A stretch of 64,000 nucleotides of DNA from Isoetes taiwanensis (GCA_021234155.1 JAJEKV010000105.1:1958494-2022493); one strand, 5' to 3'; positions 22,901-34,734 are shown, counted from the first letter of the stretch. Notes: generated by a model not told the origin, from the letters alone. Numbers and translations: made by a program.

Positions 22901-24629
22901 AAACCTTATGCAAACCAACATTAGCTAACGTTTTGGTACACAATAAAGTTTGTAGGAGAATGGTGTTTAGTCCGGAGTGGTGGAATGGCAGACTAGACAC
23001 CATTTCCTTAAAAAATAGAAGTAGGGGGTTGTTTTTACCAAAATCTGACAGTTTTATAGAGTTCTACTAGTTCTTGCAAAGATTCGTTATTCTTTGAACA
23101 TATCCAACAAAGAAACTCCCGTGTGATTTGCTACCTACAAAGAACTATACGTCATCTGCTCTGCTTAATACCTTGCGATCTACTAGTCGTGGAAGGTCCT
23201 TATTATGAAGGACCGGTCTCAGACTAAAGAACATTTGTTGTATGTGGATCTTGGAGAACTGGTGGCAGTTGCAACCCTAAAAAAGAAAAACTGGAGAAAC
23301 ACTTGCACAACCAATAATGTGGAATGGATGGAACATTTTTCCATTCTGCAGTGTAGGGAGGTTCCAAGTGACACCATGAAAATGCACGCCCGCAAAAAAT
23401 ATTGACCCTATTTCTATTTTGTTATAGATTGATAACAAAGACCATACTTCTAATTCCTGGCATAATTTAATTAGTATTTTATCACATGTTCTTTGCCAAC
23501 TCAATTGCAAGTGCAACATTACCATTTCCAATAATGGTGTGATTTTCTTTAAAATTCAGGAAATTAGAGGTATTTTTCTCAAAACCCTAATAAATATAAA
23601 TAAAAGGTGGCATTTTTGCTTGTTAGTACAAAATCTAACTTCGAGGTCTAATAGAACCACGATAATTTAAAGTAATCGGGGAGTGATGAAGGTTACCTCT
23701 TTGATTTTATTTTTTTTTTGGTTATTTTTCCAAAATTTCAATAGAAATTTGCCTGCATCTATTTCATCAAATCTAATATTTCCAACTTTAATCGAAAATT
23801 ATGAAGAGGAATCCTCCCACCCCTCCCCAATTTCAACCCTTGGGTTTTATATTTCGTAAATTTTGGGTTCCCCGCCGTGGCACTCTAGCGCACCGCCAAC
23901 ATAGTTTCATCTCCATAATGCCTTCCACCTACCATAACTATACGAGAAAGATTATAGGAGGCTCGCATCCCGAGGACAGTTGAGGAGCATTTTAGGGCAG
24001 AGCAACCGAAAACCTACAAGTCGTAGTTTCTCCCATACTTTAAGAATGTCTATTCGGTCTATTAAGATAAGATATATCCATATGTTTCATAAAGAAGTAT
24101 TACTAAATTTGTTGTTTGTGGAATTGGTCACTAGATATATCATTCCCAAGATGGCTAGGTATTTTCCTTCACACTTCCAACATTGTATTTTAGTCTTGAT
24201 ATTCTTGTTTTCTTACAAGAAATAAAATTTCATCCTTGACATAACGAGAGGAGTGAATAAGCTTTTATAACGTTGGCTTAAAAGTCTCCAACTATCCATA
24301 CCATCATTAATAACCAAATACTCGTCAAGCATTGGCACACAATTCCTTTGTATTATTGGTCAATGGCCTTGAAGAGACAAGTAAGGGCATGCCAGATACA
24401 ATGAGAGCCTGGAAAAAAGTATCTTTGACCTTATTCCTGGGAAAAATCCATATCATCTTTTACTTCAAACAATTGAACTCTTTCAACTTGGATATTGTGA
24501 AATGGATCCTCGAAGGCCTTGGAATATGCAACAAGAGTGCCTAGATCTTCCAACAGAGAGCTCATAAGGCTTTCAATTCAAATACATGAAAACAATATTT
24601 GCGTAAATATTTAAAATCAAAGGGAGGGA
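22901..24629. other. AT-rich stretch, no gene seen
   Basis: Scattered short frames only; no recognisable domain, repeat array or RNA gene. Confidence 0.45.
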
Positions 24630-25033
24630 GGCTAGATGGGACCAAGGGTACTACTGAGAGATGAGAAAGCACCAATGAGACGTTGAAGGAGAACCTTGCA
24701 ATAAATAGAGATGTTTCACCAGAAATGCATGAAATGCATATGTGCTCGCCTTGCACGAGAACCATGATCTGATGTCTTAGATCGGTGGCATCCTCAAATT
24801 GTCGGGCATGCGTGACCAGCCCCTTTATTTTGAAGAAGTTTATGGCATGTAGCACGCATGAACAGTCTCTCCTTTTGGGATGTTTGTTTTCTTATGATTG
24901 TGCACTAGTATTGGTGATGTGCAGGTATGACGATGATATGTATTTTGTCCAAGTCCCTTATTGAGAGCTTATCACTAAGGGTTTCCTCGAAAATTCAAAA
25001 AGGTGGGGTTTTCTAATCCAGATGATAAGCTCT
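24630..25033 (+). mobile_element. decayed Helitron2-like fragment with stem-loop module
   Basis: GGTACTACTGAGAGATGAGAAAGC, the hairpin trace GATCTGATGTCTTAGATC and GTGACCAGCCCCTTT resemble parts of family 1 and family 2. They are followed by a weakened stem-loop module at 24963-25033 (GAGAGCTTATCA ... TGATAAGCTCT). It is older and more diverged than the other copies. Confidence 0.45.
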
Positions 25034-25117
25034 TGGCAAGTACATGAGCCAACATGGGGCTTGGTTTGGTGAGGATGTGTATAATATCTTTACTGATTCC
25101 AAGAAACGACGATGATT

Positions 25118-25345
25118 GGATAAGATCCTTGACTCGGGTTGTATCTCTCTCATCTCCAAGTGTAAGAACCCTCTTCAATTTCAGACTAGTGTCCCATTAC
25201 CTTATTGTCTTTTGTTTACAAGATCTTTGCTAAAGCATATGCCCAAAGGCTTCAGGACATTTTTGCCGATTTTATTTTCTCTACACAATCAGGCTTCCTG
25301 CCGCAGTGTTGTATTATAAACAATGTAGCTGCAGTCTATGAGGGC
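25118..25345 (+). pseudogene. L1-type LINE reverse transcriptase fragment
   Basis: One frame holds CISLISKCKNPLQF, resembling the L1 'LIPK' block. After a shift near 25180 another frame holds SFVYKIFAKAYAQRLQDIF and FSTQSGFLPQCCIINNV, the familiar 'YKI.AK..A.RL ... QSGF...R.I.DN' region of plant L1 RTs. This is a different LINE lineage from A-C. Only about 75 residues remain. Confidence 0.65.
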
Positions 25346-25905
25346 ATATATAATATAAATATAGTAGCTCAGGGGTGTGGTGTTAGTCTTGGCGGACTAG
25401 CATGGGTGCATAAGTTTGACAAATTATTGGCATGGCAAGGCAAGGCAATTGAATGGCAAAGAAAACCTTGTAAAAGCTATGGGTTAAATTATATCCTTTT
25501 ATGAAAGGTATATCTACGCTTAAAGGTTTGAGATAAAAATAAAACATTAAGAGTCAACTAGGGGCTCGAGTTAGAAAACGAGGAACAACGGACCTTTAAT
25601 AAGGGAACCTGCATCCAAGGGGGCGGACATCATCGATTAAGTGGCAGTTGTCTTCAGCGACCAGGAACCACAAGAACCAACCAGTTCTCAGCCTGAATTA
25701 TCTACCTGATTAGCCTATGACCCAAATCGGATTCTTTGAAGATCATACACATAATTTTCTTTGTCCAAATAAAAGAAAACCTGAATTGCTAATTTGCCAT
25801 TGCCTACAGCTTTGCCAAATTTGCCAGTTCTTAGGACTGATCCAGTTGGATGGTGAACTACCATAATTTGGTTATGATGATATGAATCTCTTTCAAATTA
25901 AGCCA
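25346..25905 (+). repeat. repeat X, uninterrupted copy
   Basis: This matches 26690-26898 joined to 32880-33148, i.e. the same sequence without the copia insertion. Shared words include TTGAATGGCAA, AAAGCTATGGGTTAAATT, AAAACATTAAGAGTCAA and GGTGAACTACCAT. It encodes nothing recognisable. It gives the empty-site view of the copia target (ACTAG here, ATTAG beside copia). Confidence 0.75.
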
Positions 25906-26689
25906 TAATCAAAATTGACAACCCATCTCCTTGCCAGGATGGATCTCCGATTAAACTCTTCCTGCAACTATGATAGACGAATCTATCTTTATTTGAAATC
26001 TAAAGCTTGAACAATGTAAACTGCAATTTTTATGAGTCCATTGCTTCTAGTTGCTGGTGATTAGAGTTTGCTTATAAGTAATTGTGGATATACATATGGG
26101 AATTGAGAATCTGTTAAATCTTTATGAAGTGGTTAGTGCAATTAGAGAAATTGTAAATCGATCTTATGATTTTTATGATTTTAAGATTTCCTTTTGATGG
26201 GTGATCATGTCATCAATATTTTTGCAATATTATGGTTTGTGCCATAAGTATTTGATATTAGTGGATGACATTGAAAATTTTAGATTGGTGTCTAAAATTT
26301 TGAGCAGTAGTTGATGCTACTGGTTGAGGTTGGTACTTCAACAAAACTCCATTACTTTTTCTTAAGCCTTACCTATTCTTTGATATTAGAAATTTACTCT
26401 ATAGTTAGTACAACTTAAAACCTTATTAATAATATATTTCAACTCTGTAGATCAATTCAATCCTTTCAGTATCTTTTTCCTAAATCCTTAGCCATAGCAA
26501 TTGTGATTGTAATAGATGGTGCTATTTGTGAGATCATAATCCTAACCTTTAGACATTGAAATGGGCCGAGTTGTTGCTCAAGTATAAACAGACTGAGTTG
26601 GTGCTGAAGTGTCTCAAATTGAGTTGGTGCTTATTTGTGTTTTATGGATATAACTGAGGTCAATTGTTTCTTAAAAATAGAAGAATGGA

Positions 26690-26898
26690 CGAATATTGTA
26701 GCTCAGGAGTATGGTCTTGGATGATAGTCTTGGTTAACTACCATGGGTACGTAAGTTTGGCAAATTATTGGCAAGGCAAGGCAATTGAATGGCAAGGAAA
26801 ACCTTATAAAAGCTATGGGTTAAATTGTATCCTTTCAATAAAAGGTATATCTATACTTAAAAGTTTGAGATAAAAATAAAACATTAAGAGTCAATTAG
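26690..26898 (+). repeat. repeat X, left half, interrupted by copia element
   Basis: Homologous to 25366-25560. It ends with TCAATTAG, whose last five bases ATTAG are repeated at 32880-32884 after the copia 3' LTR. The right half continues at 32880-33148. Confidence 0.75.
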
Positions 26899-27346
26899 TG
26901 AAGAGTATTGACATGATGATGAGTTCATTGAATATAGTTGAGGTTGATTAAATGATATTGCAATGGTCTTATGAACTACTAAGATTATTTCCAATGGTCA
27001 GATGCAATATTGAAAGTTATTTATAGTTAGACCTAAGACCTAGCTCTAAGTGAACGCTGTTCCCGCCGTGTGCTTTCAAACCCGTAGATCTAGTCACGAC
27101 CTCATAAATCAAAGGGTAAGATTAATGGATTGCCGGAATGCGGTGATCCAGAAGCAAATTTAACCAGAAGCATATCTTGTACAGATATATAGTTTGATCG
27201 TAATAGTGAACTGAAGTTTCGATGTTTGGCTTTGATATTTTCTTCGATGCTATTTGATTATTATCTGTATTTGAGATTGTGTGTGACATTGGCTTTTTAA
27301 CAAGTGTGGTTGTATAGGTTAAAGTGATAGAGAGAATCATCTAACA
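26899..27346 (+). repeat. copia 5' LTR
   Basis: 448 bp, TG...CA ended, near-identical to 32432-32879 and to the duplicated copy at 34854-35301. Confidence 0.93.
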
Positions 27347-27347
27347 G

Positions 27348-27360
27348 TGGTATCAGAGCA
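27348..27360 (+). other. copia primer-binding site
   Basis: TGGTATCAGAGCA, complementary to the 3' end of initiator methionine tRNA, two bases after the LTR. It is the usual minus-strand primer site of plant copia elements. Confidence 0.9.
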
Positions 27361-27369
27361 AGCTAAACC

Positions 27370-28264
27370 ATGTCCACACGTTTTGGAGCTACACTTCTAA
27401 GCTCAGTTGAAGTGTTCCAGGGAGTTGGAGGCTTTCAGATATGGAAGGAGAGAATTAAAGAAGTTCTGCAGTTTGAGGGATTATGGAATATTGTTGAGCC
27501 AAATACTGGCATTGAGGATGAAGTAAGCAGCTCGGAAGAAGAGGAGACACATCAACAAACTAAACTGAGAGTCTGGCCGCAAAAATCCAAAGAGGTGAGT
27601 GTCGAGAGGATAAAACAAGCGATGATTTGAAAGTAAGTCGCTAAGGCAATAATCATGTGCAAAGTTGCACCAAGTATAATGCTTAAGCTAAGGGATCTGA
27701 GCCCAAGGGATGCATGGAAGTATTTAATCAAAACATATCAGACTAAAAGCTCCTCTCAGATAGATGTCTTGGAAAAAGAAATCAGAAAAATGAAATTTGA
27801 TGATAAGTCTGATCTGACCACTATGTTTCACAAGTTTGATTCCCTTTGTGCAGATTTAGAAGCAGCTGGGGTAAGTATGTCAGTAAGTCATCAAATCTTG
27901 GCAATTTCTAAAATGTTTTCTAACTATGGAACATTGTCTACATTAATAAGAACTGTAGCAAGAACTAGAGAGGAAGTCGAAAGCTAGATTGCTAGAAATG
28001 TAAATAGAGCAAAAATCTGTGATTGAAAATGATAATGATGAGGAGGAAGAATCTGCTGAGGTGTTGGTTGTGAAGAAAGGGAAAGTTTATAATGACAAAG
28101 GTAAGCAGATTGGCCCATGTTTTGGTTGTGGGGAAGTGGGGCATTTAAAATACAATTGCCCGAGAGGTGTTCAAAATGCTAGAACTTGTTACACATGTGG
28201 TGGAGTGGGACATATGGCTTCAAAATGCCCAAGTCCAAGAGACAAAAGGGGCGGGGGCGTATAG
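27370..28264 (+). pseudogene. copia gag (nucleocapsid) with two zinc knuckles
   Basis: The ATG lies 10 bases after the PBS. Residues 14-35 (EVFQGVGGFQIWKERIKEVL) match the N-terminal copia gag. In-frame TGA and TAA occur at about 27628-27636, then the frame resumes (LRDLSPRDAWKYLIKTYQTK, MKFDDKSDLTTMFHKFDSL). After a shift near 27990 come an acidic stretch and two CCHC knuckles, CFGCGEVGHLKYNC and CYTCGGVGHMASKC (about 28118-28228). It packages the element RNA. Confidence 0.85.
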
Positions 28265-28399
28265 AGGAGGCAGGGCAGCCTAATAATTGAATAAAGGAAG
28301 AGGCAGAGGTGCCAAGGCGCAAGTACAAATGTCAGCCAAGTTATAGAATGTGAGGAGGAAGATTCAGAAGAGGAGGTAACAAATGCATTTTCTAATTAT

Positions 28400-28651
28400 T
28401 TGAGCAAAGCACAAACTTCTAAAGTGTCTTTTGTTGTAGATTCGGGAGCTGAAAGAACAATCATAGAATCTTCAGATTTGCTAACGAGATGGGATAAGGA
28501 GCAAAAGACAAGGAGTATACGATTGGGAGATGGCAGAATTAGAGAAGTGAAGGCAGGAGGCATGCTGAAATTGTTTGATTTACAAGGAAACCCTGTAGAA
28601 ATTGAAAAGGTTCTTTGTGTGCCCTCTATAGTGAAAATTTTGATTTCGTGA
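28400..28651 (+). pseudogene. copia aspartic protease
   Basis: SFVVDSGAERTII carries the catalytic D-S-G-A, followed by KVLCVPSIVKILIS, which matches the copia 'VL.VP....NLIS' block. A TGA at 28649 separates it from integrase. It would cleave the polyprotein. Confidence 0.85.
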
Positions 28652-28729
28652 AGTCAATTAGTTGACCGGATTATCGTCCCATTTGACAAGTTTGTATGCG
28701 TAATTGTTAAGGATAATAAAGTATGTTTT

Positions 28730-29757
28730 TTGGGAAAAAGAGTTGGTGATCTCTTTGAGTTGAATGCTTCAGATAATGTTGCAGCAGTCAATAATGTATC
28801 TCTTCCAAACTATAAAACTTGGCATGAACGTTTAGGGCATACAAACATAAACAATGTGAAAGCCTTGAACAAACTTGGATACATTAATGCTGCAGATGGG
28901 GATCAAAAGAATTTTATTTGCAGGGGTTGTATGATAGGCAAAAGCACTAGGATTCCTTTTTGCAGGAGATCAAAGAGGGCTGAAACACCATTGGAGCTGA
29001 TACATACTGACATATGTGGCCCTCTCAATGTAAGAAGCTACTCTGGAAAAAGGTATTTCATCACTTTCATAGACGATTACACTAGAAAAGCTAAATGCTA
29101 TTGTTTATCAAAAAAATATGAAGCTTTGAGAGCATTTAAAGTTTTTGTAACAGAAGTAGAACGAGAAACAGGCTATAAAGTGAAGTGTCTAAGATCAGAC
29201 AGAGGTGGTGAGTACATATCAAAGAAATTTAGAGCCTATTGCATTGAAAAAGGAATTAAGAGGCAATTGACATGCAGGTATTCACCCCAGCAGAATGGGG
29301 TTGCAGAAAGGAAGAATAGAACATGTTTAAATGCAGTGAGAGCAATGTTGAAACATGCTGGTTTACCAAATGTATTTTGGGAAGAAGCCTTAAAAACTGC
29401 AATTTATATTCAAAACAGGGTTCCAAGTGCAAGTATAGATGGAGAAATATCGGAATTCTTGTGGACCAAAAGAATGCCAACATATGAGAGATTCAGATCC
29501 TATGGGTGTTTAGCTTATGTTCACATCCCAGAAGAATTGAGAAATAAATTAGATGACAGGGCTGTAATTGCTTTTCTGATCGGGTATGACGAGGAGTCAA
29601 AAGCATATAGACTTTATGCTCCAAGCACGAAAAAGATTTTGATAAGTAGAGATGTTGTATTCTCAGAAGAGCAGCTATACAAAGATCTCAAAGATCTGAA
29701 CATACAAGGCAAAATTAAGGCAACTGAAATGGAGAAGACACATCATAATGATGAAAT
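28730..29757 (+). pseudogene. copia integrase
   Basis: The GAG-pre-integrase zinc site is HERLGHTNINN ... CRGCMIGK. The catalytic core has all three acidic residues: LIHTDICGP, LRSDRGGEY, and E in NGVAERKNRT. It continues into AYVHIPEELRNKLDDRA and ISRDVVFSEE. The frame is open for over 340 residues and is cut by the Helitron2-like insertion at 29757/29758. It inserts the cDNA into the genome. Confidence 0.92.
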
Positions 29758-30411
29758 TCTAGAATGGGACTCGCATGAAACCAACAAACCGCCCGACTTA
29801 GACTTGCTTCTCATTCATCTCAGCAGATTTTCTACAATGGTGGATAGTGGGTAGCCGCACACATGCGAACTACCCATAAAAAATAAAGGGAAAATCCAAT
29901 TATATCATTTGGACCCCAACAAAATACAATGCTAATAGAGATCAATAGTGTACTGCCGAAAGCTTATCACCGGGATTAAAAACCCCTTTCTTTCGGTTTT
30001 CGAGGAAAAACCCTAGTGATAAGCCTTCGGCAAGGGGCTTAGACAAACGTAAGGCATAAAAATCGCTCCCAAAACCCACGAATGGAAAAGTCGAAACAGA
30101 TGCCACTCGCTAACCTGTACCTGCACATCACCAACAAAAAACAACAAGATAAACCAAACCTCCCAGAGTGGAGGGGCTGATTACGCGCGTGCCACGCGAT
30201 AAAAATACAATAACAAAGAAGGGGGGAGGGTGGGTTCAAAGAGAATAAGGTAATGGGCGAGAGAGAAGAGGAAGCTACGATGAGAAGTCGGGCGTAAACG
30301 CCTAAAATAGCGAACTCCCAACCAGAACGGGCATGCGCCGCCCACATGCATGCAAAACATGCATGCTCGTCCCATTCTAGAATGGCGATCCGATGTCTCG
30401 GATCGATGGGA
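29758..30411 (+). mobile_element. Helitron2-like element, family 1, inserted in copia pol
   Basis: Left end TCTAGAATGGGACTCGCATG; right arm CATGCTCGTCCCATTCTAGAA (30362-30382), then hairpin CGATCCGA-TGTC-TCGGATCG (30386-30405) and ATGGGAT. Copia coding resumes at once on the right (acidic SSDDDDENPNK). No target duplication is visible, as expected for a rolling-circle element. The interior has the stem-loop module and a CAGCCCCTC ... CGCGTGGCACGCG segment inverted relative to family 2. It resembles copy 11486-12180. Confidence 0.75.
29955..30031 (-). other. stem-loop module in the copia-inserted element
   Basis: GCCGAA-A-GCTTATCAC pairs with GTGATAAGCCTTCGGC with one bulge. The inner core is slightly shortened (GGTTTT / AAAACC, GAAAGAAAGGGG on the minus strand). 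Confidence 0.6.
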
Positions 30412-31789
30412 TCAGCAGTGATGATGATGATGAGAATCCTAACAAAATAATACAAGGAAACATTGAAGCAAATGACCTCAACCGTGAGGGTGAACAAGAG
30501 GGAATTAATGTAATCAAGCAGAGAAAAAGAATGACAGAGGCAGAGAGACTAAAAAAAGAACTTGCAGACAAGGGAATTGAAATTTATGAGCATGGGAGAG
30601 AGACTGATGGAAAGAGTAAAAGATTGGAGGCTTTAGAAGAAGTGATTCCTCACTTGATGACAGCAATGGAAAGTGACCTGCCACAAACATATGAAGAGGC
30701 CATGACTAGCAAAGATTGCAAACACTGGCAGATTGCAATGGATGAGGAAATGACAGCATTCAAGAGAACTGAAACCTTTGAGATAGTAGACAGGCCTGAA
30801 AATAAAAATATTGTAGGAAATAAGTGGATTTATAAGATCAAGGAACTTCCCCGATGGAGCAAAAAAAATATAAGGCCGAACTTGTAGCTCAAGGGTTCAC
30901 ACAGCAAAAGGGGATTGATTATAACGACACTTATTCTCCTATTGTGAAGATGTCAAGCATAAGAATGATGCTAGCATTAGCAAATATAATGGATTTGGAG
31001 GTTCACCATATGGATGTTAGTACTGCATTTTTAAATGCAGAACTAGAAGAAGAGATCTACATGAGACCTCCTTTGGGATTTGAAGTTAAAGAAGGGAAAA
31101 TTTGGAAACTAAAGAGGGCAGTCTATGGGCTTAAACAATCACCCAGGGCCTGGTATTCATGTATGGACAAATATTTGACTGATCAAGGATTCATGAAATT
31201 AAATGGTGATGGAAACTTATATGTTTACAAACAACATGAGCAGTTTTGTCTTATTGCATTGTATGTGGACGACTGTGTAATGTTCTCTAATAATCTGGAC
31301 TGTTTGAAAATTTGCAAAGGGTTGCTTAAGTCCAGATTTAAAATGACTGATCTAGGAGAGTTGAAAAAGTTCTTGGGAATTAGAGTAACCAGAAATAGAG
31401 AAGAGAAAACCATGAGTTTAAGTCAGGCTGATTATGTGCAAGGTGTACTTGAAAGGTTTAAAATGACGGAATGCAATGTAGCAAGTACTCTTTTGGCACC
31501 AGGTCACAGGATAAGTCAAAAGATGTGCCCTGCAACAGAAAAAGAAATTGAACAGATGAAAAGGACCCCGTACAGAAGGTTGATTGGATGTCTCTTGCAT
31601 TTGGCTGGAGCAACAAGACCAGACATAGCCTTTGCTGTTAATTTGTTAAGTAGATACAACAACAACCCAGGGAGGCAACATTGGACAGCTGCCAAACGTA
31701 TTTTGAGGTATCTAAAAGGGACAATAAATCATGGAATAAATTTCAGAGATAAAGGATGCAATCTTGATGCTTTTGCAGATGCAGATTGA
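30412..31789 (+). pseudogene. copia reverse transcriptase
   Basis: An acidic linker precedes RT (30412-30650). RT proper starts near LPQTYEEAMTSKDCKHW. KNIVGNKWIYKIK is followed by a shift in an A-run at 30862-30870, then AELVAQGFTQQKGIDY, HHMDVSTAFLNAELEE, VYGLKQSPRAWY, the catalytic YVDD in ALYVDDCVMF (about 31255-31285), and LGIRV. The frame ends at a TGA (31787-31789) where relatives have Trp (DWGG). Confidence 0.92.
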
Positions 31790-32257
31790 GGCGGAGATGC
31801 AGATCAAAGGCATTCAACTTCAGGTTATATAGTAATGCTTGGTGGAAATCCAATAAGCTGGAAATGCAAAAAGCAAAGTACAGTGGCATTGTCAAGCGCA
31901 GAGGCTGAGTACTCTGCCATAACTTTGGCATCAAAAGAAATAATTTGGATACGGAGATTACTTGAGGAAGTTGGAGTAAAAAGTCAGGAGCCAACCACAT
32001 TATGGTCTGATAGTACCAGTGGGATTGCTATGACACAAAACCCTGTGCTTCATGAACGATCAAAACATATTGAGTTGAAACAACATTTTATCAGAGAAAT
32101 GGTTCAGAAAAAGCTCATAGCAGTAAGATATATCCCAACAGAAAATCAAGTTGCAGATATACTCACTAAAGCTCTCAGAGAACCAAGGTTTGTTATGCTG
32201 AAGGAGGTTATGAGGATTCAAAGTTCTAGAGGTAGTAACACAGTTGTACAGGCTTAA
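31790..32257 (+). pseudogene. copia RNase H
   Basis: Continues the same pol: STSGYIVMLGGNPISWKCKK, the catalytic E in SSAEAEYSA, D in LWSDSTSGIAM, HIELKQHFIRE, and the C-terminal ADILTKAL. It degrades RNA in the RNA/DNA hybrid. The stop is at 32257, about 175 bp before the 3' LTR. Confidence 0.9.
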
Positions 32258-32421
32258 AGTAATCTGACTGACATATTCATGTTCTGGTGAAAATAATACA
32301 GTTGTACAGACTCAAAGAAATACAGTTGTGCAGGCATAAAGAAATCTAACAGATATATTTATTCTCTGGAAGAAGTAACACAGGTATACATGCTCAAAGA
32401 AATTGGACAGATATATTCAAT

Positions 32422-32431
32422 GATGGGGAAG
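32422..32431 (+). other. copia polypurine tract
   Basis: GATGGGGAAG directly before the 3' LTR TG; plus-strand primer site. The same sequence is duplicated at 34844-34853. Confidence 0.85.
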
Positions 32432-32879
32432 TGAAGAGTATTGACATGATGATGAGTTCATTGAATATAGTTGAGGTTGATTAAATGATATTGCAATGGT
32501 CTTATGAACTACTAAGATTATTTCCAATGGTCAGATGCAATATTGAAAGTTATTTATAGTTAGACCTAAGACCTAGCTCGGTGAACAGTGTTCCCGGCCA
32601 GGTGCTTTCAAACCCAGAGATCTAGCTGCCGACCTCATAAATCAAAGGGTAAGATTAATGGATTGCCGGAATGCGGTGATCCAGAAGCAAATTTAACCAG
32701 AAGCATATCTTGTACAGATATATAGTTTGATCGTAATAGTGAACTGAAGTTTCGATGTTTGGCTTTGATATTTTCTTCGATGCTATTTGATTATTATCTG
32801 TATTTGAGATTGTGTGTGACATTGGCTTTTTAACAAGTGTGGTTGTATAGGTTAAAGTGATAGAGAGAATCATCTAACA
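32432..32879 (+). repeat. copia 3' LTR
   Basis: 448 bp, TG...CA ended, followed by the ATTAG target duplication (32880-32884). Confidence 0.93.
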
Positions 32880-33148
32880 ATTAGGGACTTAAGTTAGATA
32901 AAGGGAAACAATGGACCTTTCTTAAAGGGACCTGCATCGAAGGTGGGGACAATATCAATTAAGTAGTAGCTATCTTCTGCGATCAGGGACCATAAGAACT
33001 AGCTGATTCTTAGCCTGAATTACCTGCCGCTTCCAGATAACAGGAAATATGAATTGATAATTTGCCATTACCAATAGCTTCGCCAAATTTCCCAATTCTT
33101 AGCATCGATTAACCGGGTTGGGTGGTGAACTACCATTGAATCATTATC

Positions 33149-34734
33149 TGTGACGTTCCAGCACAGTATATGGTTCCAGGACGTATACTGTACTGCCTCG
33201 TCACGCGTACACGCCATCCCGATTGACATGTACGCCGACGTGTAGCCAAGCAAGTAGCACCCTAGGGGGCAACTTGCAAGTGTGTACACATTTAATTATG
33301 TGCACATTTACCCATGTGTACACATTTACCCATTTGTACACATTTATCCATGTGGACACTTTATGCCACTTAGTTAATAAAGGTAAGTGGACCACACCAT
33401 TTATCCCACATGCTCAAAGGGATAATGGGAAACCCTAGCCCTAACCCTTAGTCTATAAGTATAGGAAATCCTAACTTTCTATTTTCGTCCACAGCCTTCT
33501 AGAACTCTGTTTTGCTTGATCCAAGAGCCCATCTCGCCTCCCAAAGTCAATGTTCGAAAGCAGCCTAGCTCAGCAGCTTCCCTTTCTAGCTTCATCTTCG
33601 AGTAGATCTGTAGCATGGATGCGTTCAGAGCAGGAGGAGCAAGCCAAGGATCAGGTATTTTGTCAATTCAATAGTCTAATCCGCCTCCCAGACATAGAAT
33701 AAGTAGGTTTAGCCTATTGAATTGCCCATAGCAGCCATCTAGATCTCTAGATACCAAACCATAACTAAAGAACCTAACTCTGTGATTTAGATTAAATCTC
33801 ATTCTTTAGTTCTTCTATGATATGTATGTGATAATGATCTCTGTGGACTCATTGTATTGGGAAGGGGGGTAGAGGCCTTAAAAGCCTAGTAGTATGATGC
33901 TCCTAGCCAACCCTCTTTAATGCACTATTAAATTCGGCCTGTGTACAAGATCCACATCTAGTTGTGGGTGAAAGGGCCAGACTGGCTTACAAGGAGGTTC
34001 ATGTCCTGACTCATGATCAGTTAGTAAAGCCTATCGGGGACTATTGTGCACTAGACCTAATGCTCGACCAATCGCTGGCGTGAGGGCTTTGCATGGGTTC
34101 GACACTCTTGGGGTGGTGGACACCTTCCATGGAGTTCAAGTCGAGTACAGGCAAAGGCCCTCTAGTCACCTTGAGTCAAGATGCCAATCTCCTCGGAGGG
34201 AGTGATCCCCACCGCCCCCATCGACCGGGAGATGCAACACGAATAGCCCTTTGGCTATGCACCGAGGGCTACAATCCGGGTCCCAACACTTTTCAACCTA
34301 CTCGCAAAGTGTGCAGGGGGGCAGATGGAGTGGACTACCCTAAACCATGCTCTTATGCCGCCCAAATCCATTTGCCATGAATTAAATCATAATGACTGGA
34401 GACCCAAGCCACGGGCCATTCCCGTTGAGTCTGAGCCTTGGGTAGGATCTCCATATGTGATGTGTTGATCTTTGTCTATGCAGATATGTGGAGGGCCATC
34501 CTTCGGGATGGTCATGTGATGTTGATGTTGTATACTGACATGTATGTTTACGTTTCCGCAGCTAGGTAAGCCCTAAAGGGAGACAGGGTAAAATGACCCC
34601 TTCATTCTTCCCACTGGAACTCATCAAGGTTGCAGTGATATGTGGAGGGCCCTGTATTAGTATGGAGCTGGTATGGGGGATGAACTCCTGTTTGTATACG
34701 GTGAGAGCACCGTATACGAGTAGGAGACGTCGCA
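33149..34734 (+). repeat. Ty3 LTR copy in duplication unit 1
   Basis: Starts TGTGACGTTCC after TTATC and ends GAGACGTCGCA (expected CGTCACA). It contains (T)GTACACATTTA-type repeats, TCTATAAGTATAGG as a TATA candidate, and a short ATG leader (ATGGATGCGTTCAGAGCAGG) followed by CAGGTATTTT, a donor-like site. It matches the LTRs at 35566 and 55452 and is not followed by a Ty3 interior. Confidence 0.8.

Larger units (their letters stand above)
26899..32879 (+). mobile_element. Ty1/copia retrotransposon, complete but decayed
   Basis: Two 448-bp LTRs (26899-27346, 32432-32879) start TGAAGAGTATTG and end ATCTAACA. A 5-bp target duplication ATTAG flanks them. A primer site (TGGTATCAGAGC, initiator Met tRNA type) follows the 5' LTR, and a purine tract (GATGGGGAAG) precedes the 3' LTR. 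Gag, protease, integrase, RT and RNase H follow in copia order. Several stops and shifts plus a 0.65-kb Helitron2-like insertion disable it. LTR differences cluster in one C/G-rich patch (about 27045-27105), otherwise they are nearly identical, suggesting recent insertion. Confidence 0.93.

Noticed and set aside
22970-23010. tRNA-Leu-like GGAGTGGTGGAATGGCAGAC
   Set aside because: Only an A-box-like word; no B box or cloverleaf follows.
1-30031. Stem-loop module as a hammerhead, twister or HDV ribozyme
   Set aside because: No CTGATGA/GAAA hammerhead core, no twister loop signature and no HDV double-pseudoknot order could be found by eye. It is reported only as a structured module.
34093-34380. 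ORFs within the Ty3 LTRs as genes
   Set aside because: They do not persist in frame across the three LTR copies; only the short leader ATG is kept as an observation.
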